Of a stretch of 64,000 nucleotides of DNA, positions 1 to 9,081 are shown piece after piece. Both the position numbers and the translations under genes were made by a program. The stretch is taken from contig CAVSMB010000015.1 in NCBI GenBank assembly GCA_963728925.1, positions 124,001-188,000 of the forward strand. The letters run 5' to 3'. The notes below the pieces were generated by a model, which was not told the DNA's origin, searched no databases, and saw nothing but the letters and a program-made list of their open reading frames with translations. The first letter of the stretch is position 1. The number at the start of each line of letters is the position of its first letter. Source of the stretch: JBBPZA01 sp963728925 (GTDB lineage Bacteria > Actinomycetota > Thermoleophilia > Solirubrobacterales > Solirubrobacteraceae).

Positions 1-231
1 TACGGCAAGCGCGCGGAGGTCCACATGGGCCTCGTCTGGAACAAGGCGCTGCACATCACCGCCGGCCCCGCCAACGTCGTCGCCCACGTCGACGAGGTCC
101 TCGCGCTCGTCGAGGCCGGCGTCCTCGACCCGAGCCCGCTCGTCACCCACCACATGAAGCTGTCAGACACGCCCGAGGGCTACGAGCTCTACGACCGCCG
201 CGAGGCGCTCAAGATCGTCCTGCGCCCCTGA
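1..231 (+). CDS. zinc-dependent alcohol dehydrogenase, C-terminal fragment
   Basis: The reading frame is open from the first base, so only the last 76 residues are in the window. The tail has the layout of the C-terminus of medium-chain, zinc-dependent alcohol dehydrogenases: an alternating hydrophobic segment (VDEVLALVEAGVLDPSPLVTHH), then SDTPEGYELYDRREALKIVLRP, which matches the family ending in which the last helix leads into a K-V-L-R-P strand. The cofactor and zinc sites lie outside the window, so the substrate cannot be judged. An aldehyde dehydrogenase starts 27 bases downstream on the same strand. The pair could oxidise an alcohol to an acid in two steps, which is inference. Confidence 0.75.
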   Translation, partial: YGKRAEVHMGLVWNKALHITAGPANVVAHVDEVLALVEAGVLDPSPLVTHHMKLSDTPEGYELYDRREALKIVLRP

Positions 232-258
232 TCATTCATCGCCACCCCGGAGCCCACC

Positions 259-1761
259 ATGAGCGCGACCGCCCCGAGCCTCCCCGACGCCCTCTCCGAC
301 GAGGCCCGCCGCTTCCTCTCGGGCCCGCACGAGCTGCTCATCGGCGGGGAGCGGGCGGCCGCCGCCGACGGGCGCACCTTCGAGACGCTCGACCCCTCCA
401 CCGGCAAGGCGATCGGCATCGTCGCCCACGGCGGCCCCGAGGACGTCGACCGCGCCGTCGCCGCGGCCCGGGCCGCGTTCGACGAGGGCCCGTGGCCCAA
501 GCTGGCGCCCGCCAAGCGGGCGGCGACGATCCTGCGGCTCGCCGACCTCGTCGAGGCCAGCGCGGGGCAGCTCGCAGAGCTCGAGTCGCTGGACAACGGC
601 AAGCCCGTCAAGCTCGCCAAGCTCGTCGACGTCGGCTCGTCGGTCAACCACCTGCGCTACTTCGCCGGCTGGCCCACGAAGATCGAGGGCGACACGATCC
701 CCGTCTCGATCCCCGACACCCTCTGCTACACCCGCAAGGAGCCCGTCGGGGTGTGCGGGCAGATCGTGCCCTGGAACTTCCCGCTGCTCATGGCGGTGTG
801 GAAGGTCGCCCCGGCGCTCGCGGCGGGCTGCACCATCGTCCTCAAGCCCGCCGAGCAGACGCCGCTCACCGCGCTGCGCCTTGGCGAGCTCGCGCTGGAG
901 GCCGGGATCCCCGAGGGCGTGCTCAACGTCGTCACGGGCGACGGCGCGACGGGCGCGGCGATGGTGGAGCACCCCTACGTCGACAAGGTCGCGTTCACCG
1001 GCTCGACCGCGGTCGGGCGGGAGATCGGCGCCAAGGCCGGTCGCGCGCTCAAGCGCGTCACGCTCGAGCTCGGCGGCAAGTCGGCCAACGTCATCCTCCC
1101 CGACGCCGACATCGGCGCCGCCGTCAAGGGCTCCTTCACCGGCATGTACTTCAACTCGGGCCAGTCGTGCAACGCCGCCACGCGCCTGTACGTGCAGCGC
1201 GAGCAGTTCGACGAGGTCGTCGGCGCGCTCGCCACTGCGGCGCAGGGGGCGAAGGTCGGGCCGGGCCTGGACCCCGCGACCTTCCTCGGGCCGCTCGTCT
1301 CCCAGGAGCAGCTGGGCCGCGTCAACGGCTACATCGACAAGGGCCGCGCCGAGGGCGCCGAGCTCGTGACGGGCGGCGGACGCCCGGAGGGCCTGGAGGA
1401 GGGCTACTTCGTCGAGCCGACGCTGTTCACCGCCACCTCCGACGACCTCGCCATCGCGCGCGAGGAGATCTTCGGCCCGGTGCTCGTCGCGCTCCCCTAC
1501 GAGTCGCTCGAGGAGGTGGCGGCGCGCGCGAACGCCACCGAGTACGGCCTGGCGGCCGGGGTGTGGACGCGCGACGTCGGCAAGGCCCACAAGCTCGCGG
1601 CGCTGCTGCGGGCCGGCTCGGTGTACGTCAACAACTGGGGGGCGGCCGACCCCGCGGCCCCGTTCGGCGGCTTCAAGGCGTCGGGCATCGGGCGCGAGCA
1701 CGGCCACGCCGGGCTGGACGCCTACCTCGAGACCAAGACGGTCTTCGTCGGGCTGAGCTGA
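259..1761 (+). CDS. NAD(P)-dependent aldehyde dehydrogenase
   Basis: The 500-residue protein has the normal length for the aldehyde dehydrogenase superfamily, which oxidises aldehydes to carboxylic acids with NAD(P)+. Visible hallmarks are the PWNFP motif (about residues 171-175), the nucleotide-binding FTGST (246-250), the general base Glu270 in LELGGK, and the nucleophile Cys304 in NSGQSCNAATR. The C-terminal PFGGFKASGIGREHG block is also intact. The ATG at 259 is preceded by GGAG. The gene follows the end of an alcohol dehydrogenase and is followed by a small SnoaL-like gene, so the three probably form one operon. Overall similarity is to the betaine/phenylacetaldehyde dehydrogenase type, but the substrate cannot be read from the sequence. 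Confidence 0.93.
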   Translation: MSATAPSLPDALSDEARRFLSGPHELLIGGERAAAADGRTFETLDPSTGKAIGIVAHGGPEDVDRAVAAARAAFDEGPWPKLAPAKRAATILRLADLVEASAGQLAELESLDNGKPVKLAKLVDVGSSVNHLRYFAGWPTKIEGDTIPVSIPDTLCYTRKEPVGVCGQIVPWNFPLLMAVWKVAPALAAGCTIVLKPAEQTPLTALRLGELALEAGIPEGVLNVVTGDGATGAAMVEHPYVDKVAFTGSTAVGREIGAKAGRALKRVTLELGGKSANVILPDADIGAAVKGSFTGMYFNSGQSCNAATRLYVQREQFDEVVGALATAAQGAKVGPGLDPATFLGPLVSQEQLGRVNGYIDKGRAEGAELVTGGGRPEGLEEGYFVEPTLFTATSDDLAIAREEIFGPVLVALPYESLEEVAARANATEYGLAAGVWTRDVGKAHKLAALLRAGSVYVNNWGAADPAAPFGGFKASGIGREHGHAGLDAYLETKTVFVGLS

Positions 1762-1773
1762 GAGGGGACGGGC

Positions 1774-2211
1774 ATGGGCGGACAGCGGGAGACCCTGCAA
1801 GCCGGCTACGAGGCCTTCGCACGGGGCGACCTCGAGGCGATGATGGCGGTCGCGGACGACGACGTGCTGTGGCAGGGCACGCCGGTGGAGACGGTGCCGG
1901 GCGCCGGCGATCACCGCGGCAAGGACGCGATCGCCGCGATGCTCGGGCAGATCCCCGAGCACTGGGACGACTTCTCGGTGACCGCCGACCAGTTCGTCGA
2001 GGACGGTGACACCGTCGTCGTCCTCGGGCACGTCGACGCGAAGGCGAAGGCGACCGGCACCGCGGTGAAGGTGCCCTTCGCCCACGTGCTGACCTTCGAG
2101 GGGGGCAAGGTCCGCCGCATGACCTCGCTGGCCGACACGGCGATCTTCGTCGCCGCGCTGGAGAAGACGCCGAAGGTCGCCCCCTCGGGTGCGAAGCCCG
2201 GCGTCGGCTGA
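1774..2211 (+). CDS. SnoaL/NTF2-like (ketosteroid isomerase-related) protein
   Basis: This 145-residue protein fits the NTF2-like fold family in size and pattern. It has an N-terminal helix with YEAFARGDLEAMMAVADDDVLWQG, a central segment with GKDAIAAMLGQIPEHWDDF, and the closing strand VLTFEGGKVRRMTSLADTAIF. Members range from isomerases and cyclases to proteins of unknown function, and the sequence does not decide between these. It begins 12 bases after the aldehyde dehydrogenase stop, behind a purine-rich AGAGGGGACGG, which points to co-transcription. No signal peptide is seen, so it is probably cytoplasmic. A role in handling the aldehyde substrate or product is only a guess from context. 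Confidence 0.8.
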   Translation: MGGQRETLQAGYEAFARGDLEAMMAVADDDVLWQGTPVETVPGAGDHRGKDAIAAMLGQIPEHWDDFSVTADQFVEDGDTVVVLGHVDAKAKATGTAVKVPFAHVLTFEGGKVRRMTSLADTAIFVAALEKTPKVAPSGAKPGVG

Positions 2212-2221
2212 GCCCCGGGCG

Positions 2222-3277
2222 GTGCCCGGGCTCGTCGACCTCGCCTGCGTCGTCCACTGCCACTCCACCTACTCCGACGGCAGCGGCACCGTGCCGCAGA
2301 TCGCGGCGTCCGCGGCGCGCGCGGGCGCCGACGTCATGCTCCTCACCGACCACGACACGCTGGAGGCGAAGCGACGCGGCGAGGAGCGCTGGCACGGCGA
2401 CGTGCTCGTGTGCGTGGGCGTGGAGGTCTCCCCCCGCGGCGGCAACCACTACCTCGCCTTCGGCCTTGACGAGGTGATCGACCGCCGCCTCGCGCCCGCG
2501 CGCATCCAGGAGGCGGTCCGCGACGCCGGCGGCTTCGGCTTCCTCGCGCACCCGTTCTCGCGCGGCTCGGAGCGCTTCGGGCGCGCGGGCATGGCGTGGG
2601 ACTCGCTCGCGGGCGACGCCTTCACCGGCGTCGAGCTGTGGAGCTGGGTGACCGACACCGTCGAGCGCTTTACCTCGATCCGCGACGGCGTGCGCTTCGT
2701 CGCGCGGCCCGGGCGCGTCGTCGACGACCCCCCGGCCCGCAACCTCGCGGCGTGGGACCGGCTCACGGCGCAGCGCCCGGTCGTCGCCCTGGGCGGGATC
2801 GACGCGCACCAGATCGGCGTGCGCGTGCGAGGACGGGTCCCGCTGCGCCTCGTGTCCTACACGCGCTCCTTCCGCCATCTGCGCACTCACGTGCTGCTCG
2901 ACGCGCCCGTCACCGGCGAGGCCGCGGGCGACCGCGACGCCGTGTTCGCCGCGCTGCGCGCCGGGCGCTGCTACCTCGCGATGGACTCGATCGCCCCGGC
3001 GCGGGGGTTCTCGTTCGCCGCGGTGGGCGCCGATTGCGTCGCCATGGGGGCGGAGGGCCCGCTCGGGAACGGCCGCGACCTCGTGGCGCAGGTGCCGCGG
3101 CCCGCGGCGCTGACCCTCGTCCACGACGGCCGGGCCATCGCCCGCGGGCACGGCACCGAGCTGCGCCACCGCGCCGAGCAGCCCGGCGTCTGGCGCGTGG
3201 AGGCGCGCCTCCTCGCCCACGGCCGCGAGCGGACGTGGATCCTCTCCAACCCGGTCTACCTTCGCACGGCGGCCTGA
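2222..3277 (+). CDS. PHP-domain phosphoesterase family protein
   Basis: The N-terminus has the metal-binding PHP signature: HCHSTYSDGSG, then LLTDHDT, a glutamate in VGVEVSP, and FLAHPFSRG. PHP proteins are metal-dependent phosphoesterases related to histidinol phosphatase and to the exonuclease domain of DNA polymerase III. This one has 351 residues with a later GGIDAHQ segment that probably supplies further metal ligands. The GTG at 2222 is chosen because it puts the PHP signature at the usual distance from the N-terminus. An in-frame GTG at 2189 would add 11 residues and overlap the preceding gene. The C-terminal third (about 270-351) is beta-rich and its function is unclear. The true substrate is unknown. 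Confidence 0.82.
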   Translation: MPGLVDLACVVHCHSTYSDGSGTVPQIAASAARAGADVMLLTDHDTLEAKRRGEERWHGDVLVCVGVEVSPRGGNHYLAFGLDEVIDRRLAPARIQEAVRDAGGFGFLAHPFSRGSERFGRAGMAWDSLAGDAFTGVELWSWVTDTVERFTSIRDGVRFVARPGRVVDDPPARNLAAWDRLTAQRPVVALGGIDAHQIGVRVRGRVPLRLVSYTRSFRHLRTHVLLDAPVTGEAAGDRDAVFAALRAGRCYLAMDSIAPARGFSFAAVGADCVAMGAEGPLGNGRDLVAQVPRPAALTLVHDGRAIARGHGTELRHRAEQPGVWRVEARLLAHGRERTWILSNPVYLRTAA

Positions 3278-3308
3278 GGGCCTGTCTCGCGAGAGAATCC
3301 GCCCCGGC

Positions 3309-4655
3309 ATGTCGCTTTGGAGTCCCATCCGCTACGCCCACAACGGCGACGTCGCCCTCGCGTACACGGTCGGCGGTGCCGGTGAGGTGGACGTTCTCGT
3401 CATCGGCGGGTTCGTCGGTCATCTTGAGATCGGGCCCACGCTTCCGCAGTGGGCGCGCTTCTTGGACCGCCTGTGCTCGTTCGCACGCGTGATCGCCTTC
3501 GACAAGCGGGGGATGGGGCTCTCGGACCGGCACGCAGGCGGGTACACACTCGAGAACGTCGACGAGGACGCGCTCGCGGTGCTCGATGCGGTCGGGGTCG
3601 AGCGGGCGGTCGTGCTCGGGATCTCCGAGGGCGGCTCGGCGGCCACGATGCTCGCCGCCGCGCATGCCGATCGCGTCGGCGCGATGGTGCAGTACGGCAC
3701 CTACGCCCGCGTTTCCCAAGCGCCCGACTATCCGGAGGGCGTCCCCGTCGATGCACTGCAGACATTCTGGAACCGCATGCTCGACCGCTGGGGCGACCCG
3801 GCCGGCCTCGGCCTGTGGGCTCCGAGCCTCGCCGCGGATCCCGAGGTCCGCGACTGGTGGGCACGGCTGCTGCGCTCCGGCCTCAGCCACAGCGGCGCCC
3901 GAACGATCGGCGAGATGTACGAGCAGCTCGACGTTCGGCCGCTGCTGTCGACGGTGCGCGCGCCGACGCTCGTCCTCTACCGCAGCGGCGATCGGCTCGT
4001 TGCTCCCGAGCTGTCGCGCACCGTGGCGCGCGGCATCCCGGGCGCCCGGGAGGTCGAGCTCGCCGGTGACGACCATCTCTTCTGCGCCGGCGACCAGGAC
4101 GCCATCCTCGACGAGATCGAGCAGTTCCTCACCGGCCGCCTCGCGACGGCGCCCGCCGACCGCGTGCTCGCCACGGTGCTCTTCACCGACGTCGTCGGCT
4201 CGACCGAACGCGCCGCCGCGATCGGCGACCGCCGCTGGCGCGAGCTGCTCGAGCGCTACGAGCGCCTCGCCCACCGCGAGGTCGGCCGCCACCGCGGCCG
4301 CGTGGTCAAGACAATCGGCGACGGCATGCTCGCCAGCTTCGACGGCCCGGCGTGGGCCGTCCGCGCCGGGATCGCGCTGCGCGACGCGGCGCCCGAGTCG
4401 CTCGGCCTCGACCTGCGCGTCGGCGTGCACACCGGGGAGTGCGAGCGGATGGGCGAGGACCTCGGCGGCATCGGCGTGCACATCGCCGCCCGCGTGCAGG
4501 CCACTGCAGACTCCGGGCAGATCCTCGTGTCGAACACCGTCAAGGACCTCGTCGTCGGCTCGGGCCTGCGCTTCGTCGACCGCGGCGAGCACGATCTCAA
4601 GGGCGTTCCGGGACCATGGCGGCTCCACGCCGTCATCGGCGACGCCGAGCGGTGA
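3309..4655 (+). CDS. alpha/beta-hydrolase fused to class III adenylate/guanylate cyclase
   Basis: This is a 448-residue fusion. Residues 1-275 form an alpha/beta hydrolase with the nucleophile Ser106 in GISEGG and a late GDDHLF histidine. Residues 285-445 form a class III nucleotide cyclase domain with the first metal aspartate in FTDVVGST (about 291), the second in KTIGDG (about 333-338), and the substrate-binding DLRVGVHTGE and GIGVHIAARV segments. Both halves look catalytically intact. There is no membrane segment. Such fusions are known in mycobacteria and other actinobacteria; the hydrolase is thought to sense or process a small molecule, but its ligand is unknown. A GAGAAT box lies 10 bases upstream of the ATG, so a very short or absent leader is possible. 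Confidence 0.9.
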   Translation: MSLWSPIRYAHNGDVALAYTVGGAGEVDVLVIGGFVGHLEIGPTLPQWARFLDRLCSFARVIAFDKRGMGLSDRHAGGYTLENVDEDALAVLDAVGVERAVVLGISEGGSAATMLAAAHADRVGAMVQYGTYARVSQAPDYPEGVPVDALQTFWNRMLDRWGDPAGLGLWAPSLAADPEVRDWWARLLRSGLSHSGARTIGEMYEQLDVRPLLSTVRAPTLVLYRSGDRLVAPELSRTVARGIPGAREVELAGDDHLFCAGDQDAILDEIEQFLTGRLATAPADRVLATVLFTDVVGSTERAAAIGDRRWRELLERYERLAHREVGRHRGRVVKTIGDGMLASFDGPAWAVRAGIALRDAAPESLGLDLRVGVHTGECERMGEDLGGIGVHIAARVQATADSGQILVSNTVKDLVVGSGLRFVDRGEHDLKGVPGPWRLHAVIGDAER

Positions 4656-4697
4656 CTGCCGGCGTGGAGCCGCCGCCGCCGCGCCGCCGCGCCTGAC

Positions 4698-6641
4698 CTA
4701 CCCCGGCTGGGGGCTCGGCCGCCTCCGCGGCAGCCACCGGCGCCTCGCCTCGGGCTCGACCGCGGGGGCGGCGTCCCGACGGGCTTCGAGATCGAAGTAG
4801 AGGAGCGTCCTCCCGAGCACCACGTAGGGGGTGAGCAGCGCGAAGATGAGCGACCCGAAGAGGTTGATGACCGGCAGCGAGAGGTTGGCGAAGATGAGCG
4901 CGAAGCCGAGCATCGGCCCGGTGACCACGCTGATCAGCCAGAAGAAGCCGGCGACGCGGACGGTCTGCCACCAGCGATGGCGGACCAGCCCTGTGCTGCC
5001 CCGGAAGGCGTCGCGGATCGAGGCGTTCTTGAAGACGATCTCCTGCTGCACGAACTGCCAGTCGACGTACTTCTTGATGGCGAACGGGATGCCGATGATC
5101 GTCAGGGCGATGAGGACGACCGCGAGCGTCGCCAGGAGCTGGCAGAAGGCGAGTCGCCAGAAGCGGTCGAGCGTCCCGCGGAAGGCCGCCACGGGCCCGG
5201 TCGGCCGGCCGGACTCGAGCTCGCGGACGAAGGTGATCACCGCGCCGGCGACGATCGCGAAGCCGGCCGGGCGCCCGATTGCCGCGATCGGGTCGGACAC
5301 GTTCAGCTGGACGCCGGAGCCTCCCGTTCCGGGCTCCCCGGTGCCGGTGACGCTGACGAACGCCGCGTCCACGAGCTCCACCACGCCGATGATCAGGAGC
5401 GACGCGAGCCCGACGGGCACGAGCGTCCGCCAGTGACGCCCGTAGAGCTGGCGCGCGGCACGGATGAGCTGGCCGAAGGCGCGTGGCGTGCGGAGCTGTT
5501 CCAGGTCGACCGGGCGCCAGCGGGTCATCGCCGCGGGAAGGACGACGAGCGCGACGATGATCAGAACCAGGAGGATGGCACCGAGCGTCGTCTGCGCCTG
5601 GAGGTTGACGAAGGACGACAGGCTCGCCACCACCCCGCAGAAGGCCCCCGTCACCGCCGGCCCGGCCAGCGCCCCGGCGGGCAGCTTGGGGCTCGCTTTG
5701 CGCAGGCCGTCCATCCACGTGAAGGGCTCGTCCCACTGCTTCTTGGTGATCGGCCCGGTCGGGCCGTTGTTGTAGCCCTTCTGCTTCTCGCCCCAATGCC
5801 CGAGGTAGGTCAGCCACGCGAAGGCCCCGTCGCGACCCGGACGCGTCGGGATGAGCACCGGCACGGGGCGCACGCGGCGCAACGGCTCAGACGTGTTGTC
5901 GCAGCCCAACCCGGAGCCGCCCTGCCCATTCTCGACGAACACGGCTGACTCGAAGAACGTCGCGTGCGAGCCTGCAGCCGGGTACACGACAGGGTGCGTG
6001 CCTTGCTTCTCGACCTTGTCGTCGTCCCAGTCCGCCCGCTCGCCGCCGCCGTGCTGGAACAGCGCGATCTCGGTCGGGCCGCTGACCAGCGCCTCGGCGG
6101 GCGTGTTGACGTCGAAGGCGATCTGCATCCCCTCCCAGTCGCCCTCGTGGAGGTCGTTGAACTGGTTGAAGTAGTAGAAGAACCAGTACTGGACGACCAG
6201 GCCCGGCGTGCCGCGCTCGCGGGCGATTCGCGCGTAGGTGATCGGTGGCGCGCGGCCGGCGCGCCGGAGCGAGCGGAAGTCCTTGGCGTAGGTGCAGCCG
6301 GGCTCCAGCGCGTCGCCCGGGACGTCGAGGTGGTACTCGGGCCCGCGGCCGCGCACGTCGGCCACCGTGGGCGCGCGCTCGACCTCTCTCCGCGACCGGG
6401 GCGCGGAGGGCCTGAGCAGGCGGACCCTCGGATTGGTGAGCATGACGTTCACGTCCGTGGGCTCGTACTGCTCCTCGGTGTCGTCGCACGGATCGGTCTG
6501 CGCCCGCAGCATCACGATCGGCGAGTACGTGCGAACGAGCAGCTGCGCCGGGCTCACGGCGGCGCCCGCCGCCCCGGGTGCGATCCCGAGGACGGCGACG
6601 AAGGCGGCCGCCGCCCCCGCCAAGGGTGATCTTCGGTTCAC
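4698..6641 (-). CDS. Vps62/DUF946-like extracytoplasmic domain with C-terminal membrane helices
   Basis: The 647-residue product starts with a signal-like segment (residues 8-28), followed by a roughly 300-residue extracytoplasmic domain. That domain contains YWFFYYFN, LHEGDWEGMQI, HPVVYPAAGSHATFF and TYLGHWGE. The GDWE and AxGSHA signatures recall the Vps62/DUF946 family of unknown activity. The C-terminal half has about six hydrophobic helices (around residues 345-365, 405-430, 455-475, 490-515, 560-585, 590-615) and resembles glycerophosphoryl-diester-type membrane domains that carry no catalytic residues. It starts at GTG with a TAGGTT box 9 bases upstream, suggesting a leaderless mRNA. 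The family link is from motif memory and is moderate; the function is unknown. Confidence 0.65.
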   Translation of the reverse strand: MNRRSPLAGAAAAFVAVLGIAPGAAGAAVSPAQLLVRTYSPIVMLRAQTDPCDDTEEQYEPTDVNVMLTNPRVRLLRPSAPRSRREVERAPTVADVRGRGPEYHLDVPGDALEPGCTYAKDFRSLRRAGRAPPITYARIARERGTPGLVVQYWFFYYFNQFNDLHEGDWEGMQIAFDVNTPAEALVSGPTEIALFQHGGGERADWDDDKVEKQGTHPVVYPAAGSHATFFESAVFVENGQGGSGLGCDNTSEPLRRVRPVPVLIPTRPGRDGAFAWLTYLGHWGEKQKGYNNGPTGPITKKQWDEPFTWMDGLRKASPKLPAGALAGPAVTGAFCGVVASLSSFVNLQAQTTLGAILLVLIIVALVVLPAAMTRWRPVDLEQLRTPRAFGQLIRAARQLYGRHWRTLVPVGLASLLIIGVVELVDAAFVSVTGTGEPGTGGSGVQLNVSDPIAAIGRPAGFAIVAGAVITFVRELESGRPTGPVAAFRGTLDRFWRLAFCQLLATLAVVLIALTIIGIPFAIKKYVDWQFVQQEIVFKNASIRDAFRGSTGLVRHRWWQTVRVAGFFWLISVVTGPMLGFALIFANLSLPVINLFGSLIFALLTPYVVLGRTLLYFDLEARRDAAPAVEPEARRRWLPRRRPSPQPG

Positions 6642-6650
6642 CGGAGGGCG

Positions 6651-6656
6651 AACCTA
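6651..6656 (-). promoter_or_regulatory. -10 box TAGGTT of the Vps62-like gene
   Basis: Read on the minus strand, TAGGTT ends 9 bases before the GTG start. It fits the TANNNT consensus of actinobacterial housekeeping promoters and would place transcription initiation at or next to the start codon. Confidence 0.5.
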
Positions 6657-6702
6657 CCGCCTCACCCCGACGCGGTGTGCGCGGTCCGCGCCGGGGCGCC
6701 GC

Positions 6703-7713
6703 CTACGGCGCCGTCGGCGCCCAGTGCGACTCGGGCACCGGCGCAGCCGGCATCTCACCGGGCGCCGGGACCTCGGGCGTGTCGCGCAGGTACCACTCGG
6801 CGTCCAGCGCCGCCTGACAGCCGCTGCCGGCGGCGGTGACCGCCTGGCGGTAAGTGTGGTCGACGACGTCGCCGGCCGCGAGGACCCCGGGCCGGTTCGT
6901 TCGCGTCGAGCGGCCCTCGACGACCACGTAGCCCTCGTCGTCGAGCTCGACCTGGTCGCCGAAGAGCTCGGATTGCGGCTCGTGCCCGATGGCGATGAAG
7001 GCGCCGTCGAAGGGGCAGTCGCGCGTCTCGCCGGTCTCGACGTTGCGGACGCGCGCGTGGCCCAAGGCGCCGGCTTCACCGGCCACGAACTCCTCGACGA
7101 CATAGGGGGTGAGGAACTCGATGTTGTCCTGCTGGTCGGCGCGGTCGAGCATGATCTTCGAGGCCCGGAACTCGTCGCGCCGGTTGACCACGGTGACCTT
7201 CTCGGCGAACTTGGAGAGGAAGATCGCCTCCTCCATGGCCGAGTCGCCGCCGCCGACGATCATTGTGCGCCGGCCGCGGAAGAAGGCGGCGTCGCAGGTC
7301 GCGCAGTAGCTCACGCCGCGGCCGCCGAGCTCCTCCTCGCCGGCCACGCCCAGCTTCTTGTGCTGGGCGCCGGTTGCGAGGATCACCGTGCGCGCCTCGT
7401 ATTCGTCGTCGCCGACCCACACGCGATGGACGCCGCCGGGCTCGGTCGCGAGCTCGACGCGCGTCGCGTCGTCGGTGATGAAGCGCGTCCCGAAGCGCTC
7501 GGCCTGGTCGCGGAGTTGCTGCATCATCTCGGGCCCCATGATCCCCTCGGGGTAGCCCGGGTAGTTCTCGACGTCGGTCGTCTGCTGCAGCAGCCCGCCC
7601 CACTGGAAGCCCTCGATGACCAGCGGCCGCAGGTTCGCACGGGAGGTGTACAGCGCGGCGGTGTAGCCCGCCGGGCCGCTCCCGATGATGATGACCTGCT
7701 CGATTTCGGCCAT
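6703..7713 (-). CDS. trxB: thioredoxin-disulfide reductase
   Basis: This is a 336-residue FAD/NADPH enzyme that reduces thioredoxin in the cytoplasm. The N-terminal FAD motif GSGPAGYTAAL is at residues 11-21. The redox-active pair is C137-A-T-C140 in SYCATCDAAFF, the NADPH motif VGGGDSAMEEA follows at about 153-163, and the C-terminal FAD motif GVLAAGDVVDHTYRQ closes the protein. Length and order match low-molecular-weight TrxB. No thioredoxin gene lies beside it in this window. The start ATG at 7713 is followed at once by the flavin motif, so the start is secure. The tail after residue 315 is proline- and alanine-rich and probably flexible. Confidence 0.95.
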   Translation of the reverse strand: MAEIEQVIIIGSGPAGYTAALYTSRANLRPLVIEGFQWGGLLQQTTDVENYPGYPEGIMGPEMMQQLRDQAERFGTRFITDDATRVELATEPGGVHRVWVGDDEYEARTVILATGAQHKKLGVAGEEELGGRGVSYCATCDAAFFRGRRTMIVGGGDSAMEEAIFLSKFAEKVTVVNRRDEFRASKIMLDRADQQDNIEFLTPYVVEEFVAGEAGALGHARVRNVETGETRDCPFDGAFIAIGHEPQSELFGDQVELDDEGYVVVEGRSTRTNRPGVLAAGDVVDHTYRQAVTAAGSGCQAALDAEWYLRDTPEVPAPGEMPAAPVPESHWAPTAP

Positions 7714-7748
7714 GTCAGAGATCGCTTCTGCGCTCCTGCGCTCGTGGT

Positions 7749-9077
7749 TCAGTGCGTTACTTCACTTTGTATAGTAGCAACGGAATCGGCATGGGCCCCA
7801 CGCCCGGCCGGTTGGAGCCTGGGCGCCTCGCGCCAGCGCTGCACGGTCTTGCGCAGCTGCAGGTAGGCGATCCCGCCGGGCACCGTGGGCATCCAGAACG
7901 AGAACGCACGGTAGACCAGCACGGCCACGACGGCGAGCCCGGCGTTGACGTCGAAGGCCGCGAACGCGCCGATCATCCCGCCCTCCACGCCGCCGATCCC
8001 GCCGGGGATCGGCAGCGTGTTCGCGACCATCCCGACGAAGTAGGCCATGACGATGACCGACCACGGCGGCGGGGTGCCGAACGCGTGGAACGCCGCCCAC
8101 AGGGTCGCGATGTCGAAGCCCCACCAGATGACGCCGCCGAGCAGGCCGAGCTCGCGGTCGTGCAGCAGGCGGATCGCCGTGCGCACGCCGCTGGCCAGCG
8201 AGGCGGGCGCCGCGGCGAGCTTGGCGGCGAGCCGCCCGAAGCGACCCTGCCGCTTGCTCCAGCGCCCGATGCGTCGCTCGAAGTCCCCCGGCAGCAGGGC
8301 GATCGCGAGGAACACGGTGATCACCGTCGCGCCGAAGATCGCGGGCACCACGGTGAGCGAGAACGGCGCGGGGCCCGGGAACAGGCCGATGCGCATCCCG
8401 AGCCCGTCGAACACCAGCGCGAGCATGTAGACCGCGTAGAGGACGGTGAGGAAAGCGACCATCCGGCACGCGACGAGTCGCCGCTCCATCCCCGAGCGAC
8501 GCAGCGCCCACGCTGTCAGCGCCACGCCGCCGGCGCCCGCCGCCGCGAACAGCCGCGTCGCGGCCAGCGAGGCCATGGTGATCTGGTAGCTCACGCGCCA
8601 GCCGATCTGCGTCCCGCCGCGGATGAACACGGTGCGGAACAGCCACACGTAGCCGCAGAACGAGATCACCTCGAAGAGAAAGCAGGCGGCGAGCCACCAG
8701 GGATCCCCCTCCTCGACGCGGTTCCAGGTGTCCTGGAGGCCCGCGATCTGCGGCAGGACGAAGTACAGGAAGCAGATCGCGCCGACCACGAACAGCGCGA
8801 AGAGGAGCACGTAGCGGCGCGTGACCGGCCGCTGGGGCATCTCCTCGTCGAACTCGTCGGCCGCCTGCTCGAGCGCCTCGATCGCCTCGACGCCCTGATC
8901 GCGGCGCACGACCTCGCCCTCCGCCTCGTCGCGGAGCAGGCGCTCGTCCTCGGCCCGCTCGGAGCGCCGGCGCCGGCCGTCCACCTCGTCGGCGGGGCGC
9001 CGGCGCTCCTCGACCGCGTCCGGCTGCACGTCGAGCTCCTCGACGGGCTTGCGGGGGCGGTCGCGCTCCTGGCCCAT
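7749..9077 (-). CDS. UPF0104 / lysylphosphatidylglycerol synthase-type membrane protein
   Basis: The first 80 of 442 residues are highly charged and hydrophilic, rich in R, E and D. They are followed by about eight membrane helices between residues 85 and 410. The segments WLFRTVFIRGG, ATRLFAAAGAGGVALTAWALRR and NTLPIPGGIGGVEGGMIGAF are typical of the UPF0104 (AglD/LPG-synthase transmembrane) family. These proteins act as flippases or transferase partners for lipids, but no soluble aminoacyltransferase domain is fused here. The gene ends 35 bases before trxB and starts 4 bases after the PAP2 gene. The UPF0104 and PAP2 pair probably acts on membrane lipid or polyprenyl-phosphate intermediates, which is inference. 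Confidence 0.85.
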   Translation of the reverse strand: MGQERDRPRKPVEELDVQPDAVEERRRPADEVDGRRRRSERAEDERLLRDEAEGEVVRRDQGVEAIEALEQAADEFDEEMPQRPVTRRYVLLFALFVVGAICFLYFVLPQIAGLQDTWNRVEEGDPWWLAACFLFEVISFCGYVWLFRTVFIRGGTQIGWRVSYQITMASLAATRLFAAAGAGGVALTAWALRRSGMERRLVACRMVAFLTVLYAVYMLALVFDGLGMRIGLFPGPAPFSLTVVPAIFGATVITVFLAIALLPGDFERRIGRWSKRQGRFGRLAAKLAAAPASLASGVRTAIRLLHDRELGLLGGVIWWGFDIATLWAAFHAFGTPPPWSVIVMAYFVGMVANTLPIPGGIGGVEGGMIGAFAAFDVNAGLAVVAVLVYRAFSFWMPTVPGGIAYLQLRKTVQRWREAPRLQPAGRGAHADSVATIQSEVTH

Positions 9078-9081
9078 GGCC

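Noticed and set aside
232..2268. Long minus-strand open frame of 678 codons opposite the aldehyde dehydrogenase and SnoaL genes
   Set aside because: It is the shadow of GC-rich codons on the other strand. It has Arg/Gly/Asp-biased sense-free composition and no motif.
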